This document shows positions 38,639-46,967 of a DNA stretch of 64,000 nucleotides, piece by piece. Below the pieces are notes generated by a model. That model had not been told where the DNA came from. It did no database searches and saw only the letters and a program-made list of their open reading frames with translations. The position numbers and the translations under genes are program-made. Location of the stretch: NCBI GenBank assembly GCA_964443225.1, contig CAYUCC010000002.1:1-64000 (forward strand). Reading direction: 5' to 3'. Source of the DNA: SSC4 sp964443225. Its GTDB lineage: Bacteria; Chloroflexota; Anaerolineae; SSC4; Amarolineaceae. Each line of letters opens with the position of its first letter. The stretch's first letter is position 1.

Positions 38639-40876
38639 ATGCAAACTCGTTGGTTCTCCGGAATTCTCTTTTGTGCCGTTGCTATTGGTTTTGCGATGAT
38701 GCTTGTTGGTGGCTCATCTCAACCACTACAGGCTCAGACGTCTGATGGTTTGCCAGACCTCGACGTTGTATTGGTGATCGACGAGTCAGGCTCGATGTGG
38801 CTGACGAATGATCCAGAGGTAAGCGAAGGTAGTCGCAATGATCGCCCAGGATGGCGCATCGTGGTTGCCAAACTCTTCGCCGACCTCCTGGGGGTCGACC
38901 AATCGGGATCAGATCATCGACTGGCCGTCGTAGTGTATGGCACAGATGGCAAGCTGGTCAAACCCCTGTCGAGTATGCAGGATGAAGTTGTTCGAACCGA
39001 GTTCAAACAGGCGATCGACGACGCGCACGAAAACATGAGGTGGACCGATATTCCCGAAGCCCTTGAGCTGGCCCAGCAAGAACTCGATTCCCACGGGCGG
39101 ACAGGTCCCAATGTCAAGCAGGCTGTCATCTTTCTCACTGATGGTAAGTACGAAATTCACGAAAACATGACGGCCGAAGAAACCAGGCAGGCTCATGCTC
39201 AGATCATCGAGCGGATGGAAACGAGATTTGCCGGCAGGTATCCCGTCTATACACTGGGCCTCACGGAATCTGCATTCGAAGCCGAGTCAGATTATGCTGT
39301 TCACAAGAACTTGCTGGAGAAGATAGCATTCACAACAGGTGGACAATACTTCGAGCTTGAGAAGGCGGAAGACGAGTTGCTCGACGTCTATATCAAGATT
39401 ATGCGTGATCTTTTTGACCTTCCGCCTACCACGTTGACACCCGCCAGCTCACCAACGGAAATCAGCTTCACGATACCGCCAGATCTATTCCAGATTATTT
39501 TCACGGTCGTCAAGTACAATAAGGACATCGTTACGACGATTATTCGACCAGATGGTCGCCAGGTCGAGAACACAGACACCGGTGTGGAATACGCCATTTC
39601 ACCGCAGACCGATAGTTACAGCCTGTTAAGGCCCGAACCTGGCGAATGGATCGTACGGTTGACCGGGGACGGGCGCGCGACGTTCGTGGCGATCCCATTC
39701 CCGAAGAACCGCTACAAAGTCGATCGTCTGATTCCTGGCCCCATCCATCCCCAGGGCAAACCAATGAGTCTGGTGGTTCGTGTCGTGGACGACGATCAAA
39801 AGTCACAGCAAGCCACCTCGCTAGACGTGACAGTCCAACTTCCAGACGGCTCGTCACAGTCCCTTGTTTTGCAGCCTGAGGAGGATCGGTACTTCGCCCG
39901 ATTGGATGATACCACCCAGGAAGGAACCTATCAGTTGAATTTCCGTGGCACGAATAACAACACACAGTTTGAATCGGAGCAAACGATTCGTGTGATGAAG
40001 CTGCCATGGATCGATGTGCTGGAACCGGTGCCTGATAGACAGTATCCTACGAACAGGCCATTACCTGTTCGCGGGCAGCTCATGTTTGGCACAGAACCAG
40101 TTGCGCAGCCCGACCCGACCGATCGATTAGAGGGTGAGGCGCGGATAATCAAGGCCAACGATGAATCTGTGGACACTGGTCAGTTACGGCTGGCTCCTGG
40201 TGGACAGCTCAGTGGCACGTTGCAAGTCGATGACGAAGGTCTATACCGGGTACAGGCACGGTTGAAATTAACGAAACCCAATGGTGAAACGTTCGAAGAT
40301 ATATCGGAGGTACAAGCCAATATCCAGGGACAAGTGACGCCGACCGCGTCGCCGCCTCCGCCGCCCACACTGCGTCCGGCCGACACACCGGCGCCTTCGC
40401 CAACACCCCAAACTCCACCGCCGCCACCGAATACTGGCGCGATGGCGGGTGGTGCGCTGGGCTTGTTAGCTTTGGCGGCGTCGGGGGGTATTGCCTGGTG
40501 GTGGTGGAGACTGCCTGCGCTGACTGGCAGCCTGGACGTGGGTGGCCAGATGTATCCATTGAGTGGCAAGCGGCCACTCACGATTGGCGCCGATCCCAGA
40601 TCGCCCGTACCTATCATGGGGCAGGGTGTGGCACCCAAGCACGCCAAACTAAGCCCTATTGGCAGCCGGGGCAACCCACAAGTGGAAATTCGAGGACTGG
40701 ATGCCAGTCTACCAATAAAAGTCAACGGAATGGAAGTGCTATCGCAAATCCTAGGGGACGGTGATCAAATCGAAATTGGCGATCAGTCACTTGTCTTCAA
40801 CAATCTCGCAAGTACTAACGGTCTCGGTGACGATTTCTCACCTGACGGTTCAGATACAGACGGTCTGGGATTCTAA
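38639..40876 (+). CDS. Membrane VWA-domain protein with C-terminal FHA-like domain
   Basis: I start at ATG 38639 after GGGAG; the product has 745 residues. A signal peptide or anchor spans about 1-33 (GILFCAVAIGFAMMLVGG). The VWA domain (about 42-255) has the metal site D48-E-S50-G-S52 and a later LTDGKY. A beta-rich region of about 300 residues follows, then a Pro-rich linker, a membrane segment (about 602-622) and an FHA-like domain (about 632-725; PLTIGADPRSPVP, APKHAKL). The FHA-like part keeps the His but lacks a clear NG, so phospho-binding is uncertain. The VWA domain should lie outside and bind a protein with a divalent metal. The next genes encode the tubulin-like proteins, a pairing I recall from comparative work on tubulin-like families. 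Confidence 0.9.
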   Translation: MQTRWFSGILFCAVAIGFAMMLVGGSSQPLQAQTSDGLPDLDVVLVIDESGSMWLTNDPEVSEGSRNDRPGWRIVVAKLFADLLGVDQSGSDHRLAVVVYGTDGKLVKPLSSMQDEVVRTEFKQAIDDAHENMRWTDIPEALELAQQELDSHGRTGPNVKQAVIFLTDGKYEIHENMTAEETRQAHAQIIERMETRFAGRYPVYTLGLTESAFEAESDYAVHKNLLEKIAFTTGGQYFELEKAEDELLDVYIKIMRDLFDLPPTTLTPASSPTEISFTIPPDLFQIIFTVVKYNKDIVTTIIRPDGRQVENTDTGVEYAISPQTDSYSLLRPEPGEWIVRLTGDGRATFVAIPFPKNRYKVDRLIPGPIHPQGKPMSLVVRVVDDDQKSQQATSLDVTVQLPDGSSQSLVLQPEEDRYFARLDDTTQEGTYQLNFRGTNNNTQFESEQTIRVMKLPWIDVLEPVPDRQYPTNRPLPVRGQLMFGTEPVAQPDPTDRLEGEARIIKANDESVDTGQLRLAPGGQLSGTLQVDDEGLYRVQARLKLTKPNGETFEDISEVQANIQGQVTPTASPPPPPTLRPADTPAPSPTPQTPPPPPNTGAMAGGALGLLALAASGGIAWWWWRLPALTGSLDVGGQMYPLSGKRPLTIGADPRSPVPIMGQGVAPKHAKLSPIGSRGNPQVEIRGLDASLPIKVNGMEVLSQILGDGDQIEIGDQSLVFNNLASTNGLGDDFSPDGSDTDGLGF

Positions 40877-40941
40877 TCGTAGACCTTGTTGCCAGTGCGG
40901 GTTCGAAAAAAGGGTCAATCAACTTAGGGAGGAGACGAACG

Positions 40942-43749
40942 ATGCCATTGACAGTACAGGAGATGCAGGAACGAGTTGGGATGCGACCCACTCTCCTGAT
41001 TGGACTGGGCGGGACGGGTCAAAAAGTCCTGGTACAATTGAAAGCCCGTTTTATCCGCAACTATGGTGAGGTGCCACCGGCGGTTGAGTTCTTATGTTTC
41101 GATACTGACCAGACGCCTGAGCAGACTCAGTTGGAGGGCCGCGTCATACGGCTCACTCCAGACACCGAGTTGGTCAATATTGGCGGTATCGAAACGCCGA
41201 ACATCATTCGCAATCTGGACAAATATCCACAAATTGCAGCCTGGATTGCTGAGGACAAGGAACGGATTCCCACCCGTGCCATCGTCATGGGTGCTCAACA
41301 GGTCCGGCCGCTGGGCAGGTTGTCACTGTTTTGGCGAATCGACGCAGTTGCACAGCGCATGGAAGCGGCGATTCGTCGCCTGACTGATCTGAAACTGGCG
41401 ATTCAGGGTCAGCGCGGCATCAACGTATTCATCGTCAGTTCCGTATGTGGCGGCACTGGATCTGGCGCAATTGTCGACGTTGCGTATTTGATCCGCCACC
41501 TCATTGCTCGATCAGGATTGCAAGCGTCCTTCTGCTACGTCAACGGTATTCTGGCGTTGCCATCCGTCTTCCCGAACGTTCCCAAACAAGGGATCGAATC
41601 TAATGCCTATGCCACACTGACCGAACTTGATTACTTCATGGAGACTGGTGAATGGCAGTGTGATTACGGTAACCCCCGCATTCGTCCATTCGAGTTTTCA
41701 GGTCAACGCCCGTTCAACATCTGTTATCTGGTTGATGCGCGCAATGAGCAAGGGCAAGGCCTCGCTGGCCTCGATGAAATCGCTCCCATGATCGCAGAGG
41801 CGGTGTATCTCCAGATTAGCTCACAAGTGGGCGGGGCGAGTAGCAGCGCATTCGACAACGTCACCATACTTGCTTCGCGCACAGAATACAAAGAAGAAGG
41901 AAAACAGAAGCCAACAGCCTATAGCAGCCTGGGCACGGCTTCCCTCGTATTTCCAGCCTCCAAGGTCATCGACCTCTGTGCCCATCGCCTCGGACGGGAG
42001 TTGATTGAGAACTACTTGCTGCGCAGACAGGTTCCCGACGACCGAGTCGGGCCTGCTGTGAGAAGTTTTCTGCAGGCCAACCAACTAGAACCGGACATCT
42101 TGCTTCAGCTATTGGCACGTGATGCAAAAAATAACGTGCTCAAGGTGACACTCGATCCACGCGCTTTGGATCGGTTCAGGGAGAGCGAGGTTTTCGGTGC
42201 GACTCAAGCCTATTTGTCGAAGGCCGAGAACACCGTTGACAACGAATTCAGCCAGTCGCTCGACGTGAATCGCAGGAATCAAGCCGTCAACCTGGCCAAA
42301 CAGCTGGACGCGGAGATCGAGCGCATTGTGGATGATTCAGCCCGCGGGCTGTATTTCGCAACAGCGTTCCTGGAACAGCTGGACACCAACCTGGCAGCAA
42401 CACGCACCGATCTCGACAAGTCATTGGCCGACATGAACCAACGGCGAGATCGTGCTCAGGCACAGTTGCGCCAGACCCAAGATGCGTTCGCGTCGAGTTT
42501 TCGTGGGTTTATCGTCGGGCGCTCAGGGCGTATCAAAGAAGCGCGCAATCGTCATGTGGAGATGTTCCAGAACTACTTGACCGCGCGCTTTGAGGTGCGC
42601 AAACGCGAGGTGGCCATTGCACTGCTTGCCAGTTTGAGCGGTGCGATTCAGGCCAAACGGGCCAACCTGCAGAATACCATCGATCGCCTGCAGTTCATCC
42701 AGAGCCAGTTCGACGCATTCATCGAACGGTATGGCGGTGGAAGAGCACGAACCGATTTTGTCTTGGCTCAAGACATTACCACGAACGCTGACATTGACCG
42801 GTATTTCACAGAGCACTTCCAGCGGCTTGGTACCGCGCCGGCCGCGGCACTGCTTGACACCCAAGGGCCGCTTCATACCTGGGCAGACCTGGAGCAAGAT
42901 GTTCTGAAGGACAGAATTCTGCAGTACACCAGCTCCGTCTTCGAAGATCTGCGCCAGATCAGTATCGAACAGGTGGTCCTTGAAAAGCGCGACCAGGTTG
43001 AGCCAGACAAACGCCTGCAAGAGTTGATCAACCGCTCTGTACCTTTCTGGATGTATCGCAAGGAGGGAGTACTGGGGACGGACTGGGCGAGCGAAAAGAT
43101 CATCGTGATTGGTGTCTATGACCGCGAGCGGTCCACCTACAAGGACATCACCCAGCAGAGTCAACAATTGACATCTACCTTCGACCCTCATCAGCTGACA
43201 GTACTTCAGACTAATCACGGTGTGCCCCTCTTTGCCTTGACGCAGTTCCGTGACTTCAAACAAGCACACGATTACGTCATGCGCCAGGGATTGAAACCCC
43301 TTTATGTGTTTCCCGAAGTACGTCCAGGCGGGGAAAAGGCTAAACAATATTTCGCCCTGGGTGTTGTCTACGGCTACATCTTCAAGTCCGGTGTTTATTA
43401 TCATATCATACCGCTTGACCCCGGTTACCAACCGATCCAGCTTGCACAAGGCATGGCAGAATCGTTGCGCGTGTTTCGCAACAATGAGGACCACATCAGT
43501 TTGGTGGCCAAACAGGTCGAGGAACAAATCGGACGTGAAGGTTCGGCCGCGTCGACGCAAACCCTGGAAGCGTTCATCAAGGAACCCTTCGTGTGCGAAC
43601 TGAAAGGTGGTGCTGCCAGGACCAATATCGATCGGACCGCCATGACACGGGATATGTCGGTTGGAAGACCCGGGGGCACCAACTACGAACTCGTGATGGA
43701 ACTACGTGATAGCCTCAAAGACTATGTCAAGAAGGTGCTGCGCGGTTAG
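40942..43749 (+). CDS. Tubulin/FtsZ-like GTPase-family protein (Tubulin_2 type)
   Basis: The protein has 935 residues; the ATG follows GGGAGGAG. The N-terminus begins LLIGLGGTGQKVLVQLKARF (from 18), the Rossmann nucleotide-binding start of the tubulin-like family. Residues 170-175 read GGTGSG, matching the tubulin/FtsZ signature loop (GGGTGTG/S). The middle (about 430-620) is long coiled coil, and the C-terminal 300 residues are a further conserved-looking domain. It should bind GTP and may polymerise. The VWA/FHA gene upstream and a second tubulin-like gene downstream support one module. Polymerisation and nucleotide choice are inferred from the family. Confidence 0.88.
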   Translation: MPLTVQEMQERVGMRPTLLIGLGGTGQKVLVQLKARFIRNYGEVPPAVEFLCFDTDQTPEQTQLEGRVIRLTPDTELVNIGGIETPNIIRNLDKYPQIAAWIAEDKERIPTRAIVMGAQQVRPLGRLSLFWRIDAVAQRMEAAIRRLTDLKLAIQGQRGINVFIVSSVCGGTGSGAIVDVAYLIRHLIARSGLQASFCYVNGILALPSVFPNVPKQGIESNAYATLTELDYFMETGEWQCDYGNPRIRPFEFSGQRPFNICYLVDARNEQGQGLAGLDEIAPMIAEAVYLQISSQVGGASSSAFDNVTILASRTEYKEEGKQKPTAYSSLGTASLVFPASKVIDLCAHRLGRELIENYLLRRQVPDDRVGPAVRSFLQANQLEPDILLQLLARDAKNNVLKVTLDPRALDRFRESEVFGATQAYLSKAENTVDNEFSQSLDVNRRNQAVNLAKQLDAEIERIVDDSARGLYFATAFLEQLDTNLAATRTDLDKSLADMNQRRDRAQAQLRQTQDAFASSFRGFIVGRSGRIKEARNRHVEMFQNYLTARFEVRKREVAIALLASLSGAIQAKRANLQNTIDRLQFIQSQFDAFIERYGGGRARTDFVLAQDITTNADIDRYFTEHFQRLGTAPAAALLDTQGPLHTWADLEQDVLKDRILQYTSSVFEDLRQISIEQVVLEKRDQVEPDKRLQELINRSVPFWMYRKEGVLGTDWASEKIIVIGVYDRERSTYKDITQQSQQLTSTFDPHQLTVLQTNHGVPLFALTQFRDFKQAHDYVMRQGLKPLYVFPEVRPGGEKAKQYFALGVVYGYIFKSGVYYHIIPLDPGYQPIQLAQGMAESLRVFRNNEDHISLVAKQVEEQIGREGSAASTQTLEAFIKEPFVCELKGGAARTNIDRTAMTRDMSVGRPGGTNYELVMELRDSLKDYVKKVLRG

Positions 43750-43811
43750 TTGGCCCAGCCAAAAAACCTGATGACATAGTGTGTGCTGGCGACCAGGAAG
43801 ACGGTGAGGGT

Positions 43812-46670
43812 ATGGAAAAAATCCAACAGACGATTGTGGTGGGTTTGGGCGCCACCGGCGTGGCGTCAGTTACGCAATTCAAGCGGCGCATACAGCAGAT
43901 GTACGGTGACCTACCTGCCATCAAACTGATTGCATTGGATGTGCCTTCACCAGCCGCCGGCCAAGGCTCCGCCGCATGGCCAATGAACCGGCAGGCAGTA
44001 CTTGGGCCGACAGAGTACCTGGCGTTGTCCGTCGATTCTGCGTTTGGGTCCTATGGCAACGCAAAAGCACGCTTCCCATGGTTGCCGGATAGCCTGGCAT
44101 CAGTTGATGAGACCGACTGGTGGCAGACCCGACCTGGCGCACGATTGGCATTTCATACGCAGGTCAAAGACATTTTCAACTTTCTTGAGTACCATCTCCA
44201 GCAGCTCGGCACAACTGAGGTCAGGGATCGTATGGCAGCGCTTGGATTCGAAATATCGACGGAGCGCAACGAAGCATCTCTGGTCGTATTTGCTGGCCTC
44301 GGCGATGTCGTGGGCAGTGCCCTTCTGTTGGATGTGACGTACCTCTTGCACTATTTGTACCGGAGAGCGGGCCTGCAAATTGCCAGTACGGCGTTGTTGT
44401 ATATGCCGCCGTCTGCTCCATCCAATCCAACTGCCGAGGCTAATGCCTATGCAACCCTCAAGGAAATCAACGCCTTGATGGATCATGGCCCGTATTCGTG
44501 CCGCTATTCCGATTTCCATGTCGAGGTGGAGGGACCGCCATATACGCGTGGATGTTACATTATCGACATGCGAAATGAACGGTCCTTGACTCTGCGGAAT
44601 CAGGCTGAGGCCGGGATTCTTGGTGCTGAGTGGCTCTTGCGGACGATTTCTTCCTCGCTCAAGAGCAAGATGGACGATTTTGTCACCAACCAGAGTGGCC
44701 CAGCGTTGGTGCTGGGCCAACCGGCCGTCTACAGCAGTTTGGGACTTGCTACTTATGTGCTGCCGATCGAGAGCCTCATTGACTCGTGCGGTTGCCGCCT
44801 GGGGACCGAACTGTTAACGGAATGCCTGCTAAGGCCCGAGCTGTTTGGCAAAGTATCAACACGGCTGACCGATTTCTTCAACAAGACGCATCTACGACCC
44901 GATCCGCTTATGAGTGAAGAACTACGTCTCGGCCGAGATGGGCGTCCCATGCAACTACGTGATGACTACATCGCTCGGTTGCGCACCCTGCCGTATGATC
45001 AGATCGTCCCGGCAGCCCAGGCTACAGTGAATGCGATCACCACCGAAATGCTGCCAGGGCATAAACGGCAGATTGAACAGAATGCCAGGCGCGTGTTACA
45101 GGATGTAGAAATCGGCATCAAAGAGGAGGTGGGGGCCATCTTGCGCGAGTGGCCGATGGGTGGTGTGTCGCTGGCTACACAATTCACCCAGAACCTGCGT
45201 GACGAATCGACCCGCTTTGCTGGTACGCTGCATCGGCGTGGTGCTGCCTATCGCGGGCGAAACCAACAGCAGGCTAGCTATCTGAATCAACTCGGGCCGT
45301 CCCTGAAGAATGCTGTCGCCAGCATTCCCCCGCTTTGGGTAACCATTTTGAGCCTGATAGCTGGTGTCCTTGTGCCGTTAGGGTTGACCACTTACTGGGT
45401 GTCACGCAGTCTCGGAAGTTCCAACCAGACCCTTGCCCTTGTAACTATATTCGCGGTTTGGCTGCTGTGCATCGGCGCGACGGTCTATACGGCATGGCGT
45501 ACTGCCAACGGTGTTGATGAGGTACGAAACCACTACGTCACCCACTTGGGTAACCGATTCCAGAACGAACTTGGCCTAATGCTTGTGGATACCGCCAGCA
45601 CCCTCTATCCTGACGTTACTGTCATTGCAGACACGGAACTCAGCCAACTCAAACGTTTTGCCGATGAACTAACCCGCACGGCACGTGTGCTCAGAGATCG
45701 TATCGCTCCGGATGCGCTCTGTGGAGAAATCGATTTTGCCCTGCAGCGATCGGTGTTGACCGAGGAAATCGTCGATGAATTGTACGGACGTTATCTTGGT
45801 CAGGGCAAAGCAGAAGCCAGAGTGACTGCTCTCTTGAGTGACATGGGTACCCTAGATACCTGGCCAGCGCAGTCATCACAGGCAGTCGAAGCCAACCTTC
45901 AGACCTATGGGCGGCGTGTATTTTCCCCAATGCATGAACTGCGTGCAGAAGGACTTCTGAAGCGGCAGCTCGCAACTGAGTCAGAAACCGAACGACGCAT
46001 GCGCGAATTCCAGGACAAAGCGGCGCCGTTGTGGACATACGACCAGTTCAGCCTTGGTCAGGCGCATGCCACTGACGACCGTACGTATGTGGGACTCGCA
46101 GATCCTGATGCGAGCGAGATCAAGCGATCGTTAGAAAAGATCAACCCTTCGACCGTATTTGCTGCCACAGGCGATTCGTACAGTGTCATCGTGTCCTCGA
46201 TCCGACGGAACATGCCCCTCTTTGCCCTGCGTCGCATGAACGAGTTTCGCCAGCATTATCTGGGTGCTATCGCGCATTTGCCACTCCTCGTTCACCTGGA
46301 AGACAACATGGCGCTCTCCAGCGACCTGGCGGCAACATCGATAGAACGTACTGAATGGAGCGCGGTCACAGCATTTGCAGTGGGTCGTGCTTTCGAATTT
46401 GTGACTCGAGGCGACGATGGTACCTACGGTGTGCCTTCCATGACACAGATGGGTACGAGCTGGTTGTGCCCGGACGCGATCCGGTCTGTCATTCTGTTAG
46501 GTGCCAATGAGAAGTTGTGGTTGCATTTGGCGGAGTTGATAGAGGCCAAGGTGGCAAACGAAGGCGTGGATACATCAGTAGTGACATTGAACGATTATTT
46601 GAGCCAGCCAGCATTGACCGACTGGGAACGTCGGCACATCGAGCAATTTGTGAGTCTACTGAGTGGATAG
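43812..46670 (+). CDS. Divergent tubulin-like membrane protein
   Basis: I use ATG 43812 after GGTGAGG; the product has 952 residues. The start IVVGLGATGVASVTQFKRR mirrors its upstream neighbour, as does the central block AYATLKEINALMDHGPYSC (the neighbour has AYATLTELDYFMETGEWQC). The signature loop, however, is degraded to AGLGDVVGSA (161-170), so GTP hydrolysis is doubtful. Unlike the neighbour it has two membrane segments in the middle (about 502-525 and 540-560, VTILSLIAGVLVPLGLTTY). It is probably a paralogue turned into a membrane anchor or partner for the first protein. It is the last gene of the uninterrupted block. Confidence 0.85.
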   Translation: MEKIQQTIVVGLGATGVASVTQFKRRIQQMYGDLPAIKLIALDVPSPAAGQGSAAWPMNRQAVLGPTEYLALSVDSAFGSYGNAKARFPWLPDSLASVDETDWWQTRPGARLAFHTQVKDIFNFLEYHLQQLGTTEVRDRMAALGFEISTERNEASLVVFAGLGDVVGSALLLDVTYLLHYLYRRAGLQIASTALLYMPPSAPSNPTAEANAYATLKEINALMDHGPYSCRYSDFHVEVEGPPYTRGCYIIDMRNERSLTLRNQAEAGILGAEWLLRTISSSLKSKMDDFVTNQSGPALVLGQPAVYSSLGLATYVLPIESLIDSCGCRLGTELLTECLLRPELFGKVSTRLTDFFNKTHLRPDPLMSEELRLGRDGRPMQLRDDYIARLRTLPYDQIVPAAQATVNAITTEMLPGHKRQIEQNARRVLQDVEIGIKEEVGAILREWPMGGVSLATQFTQNLRDESTRFAGTLHRRGAAYRGRNQQQASYLNQLGPSLKNAVASIPPLWVTILSLIAGVLVPLGLTTYWVSRSLGSSNQTLALVTIFAVWLLCIGATVYTAWRTANGVDEVRNHYVTHLGNRFQNELGLMLVDTASTLYPDVTVIADTELSQLKRFADELTRTARVLRDRIAPDALCGEIDFALQRSVLTEEIVDELYGRYLGQGKAEARVTALLSDMGTLDTWPAQSSQAVEANLQTYGRRVFSPMHELRAEGLLKRQLATESETERRMREFQDKAAPLWTYDQFSLGQAHATDDRTYVGLADPDASEIKRSLEKINPSTVFAATGDSYSVIVSSIRRNMPLFALRRMNEFRQHYLGAIAHLPLLVHLEDNMALSSDLAATSIERTEWSAVTAFAVGRAFEFVTRGDDGTYGVPSMTQMGTSWLCPDAIRSVILLGANEKLWLHLAELIEAKVANEGVDTSVVTLNDYLSQPALTDWERRHIEQFVSLLSG

Positions 46671-46688
46671 TGGAAAGATGAAAACCTC

Positions 46689-46768
46689 AGGGCCTGTAAG
46701 AGAACAGATTCCAGCAAAATGGCCGGAATTCGCCGTAAAGCACGGCAAGTCATTCTTATACAGGCCCT
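46689..46768. mobile_element. 80-base inverted-repeat remnant (MITE-like)
   Basis: AGGGCCTGTA at 46689-46698 and TACAGGCCCT at 46759-46768 are perfect 10-base inverted repeats, extended imperfectly inwards (AGAGAACAG against the complement TAAGAATGA). The size and ends suggest a MITE or the joined ends of a deleted insertion sequence. No target-site duplication is obvious. I cannot assign an IS family with confidence. Confidence 0.5.
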
Positions 46769-46770
46769 AA

Positions 46771-46914
46771 GGCTTTCAGAAAGAGTCCTCCGTGATCCAA
46801 TCCGCTGATGCCTTGAGTCGCTTTGGCTCTGTCTTGGCGGTCACCACCCTCAAATTCGTCGACGATCGTACCGACGTTGTAAGGCATCGAATACGACGTT
46901 GGGTCGTTGCATAA
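46771..46914 (+). pseudogene. Possible remnant of a coding sequence
   Basis: A + strand frame beginning directly after the inverted repeat is open for about 47 codons and reads like real protein (SADALSRFGSVLAVTTLKF), ending in TAA at 46912-46914. It has no start codon or ribosome-binding site, so it may be the tail of a gene cut by the element. The family is not recognised. Chance is a real alternative. Confidence 0.3.
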
Positions 46915-46967
46915 TATGGAATCTGAACGAGAACGATTGAGTCGGTTCTGGCGCACAAGGCGGCTCA

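Noticed and set aside
42523..43560. Minus-strand frame of 345 codons opposite the first tubulin-like gene
   Set aside because: It lies wholly within a well-supported + strand gene and shows no domain pattern; codon bias explains the open mirror frame.
43751..43767. Hairpin TTGGC-CCA-GCCAA after the first tubulin-like gene
   Set aside because: The five-pair stem is weak and the following A-run is not a T-tract on the coding strand, so it is not called a terminator.
1249..46670. Type VI secretion threonine-phosphorylation locus (kinase, PP2C, FHA)
   Set aside because: The regulatory trio is similar, but no sheath, tube, baseplate or ClpV gene is present in the window.
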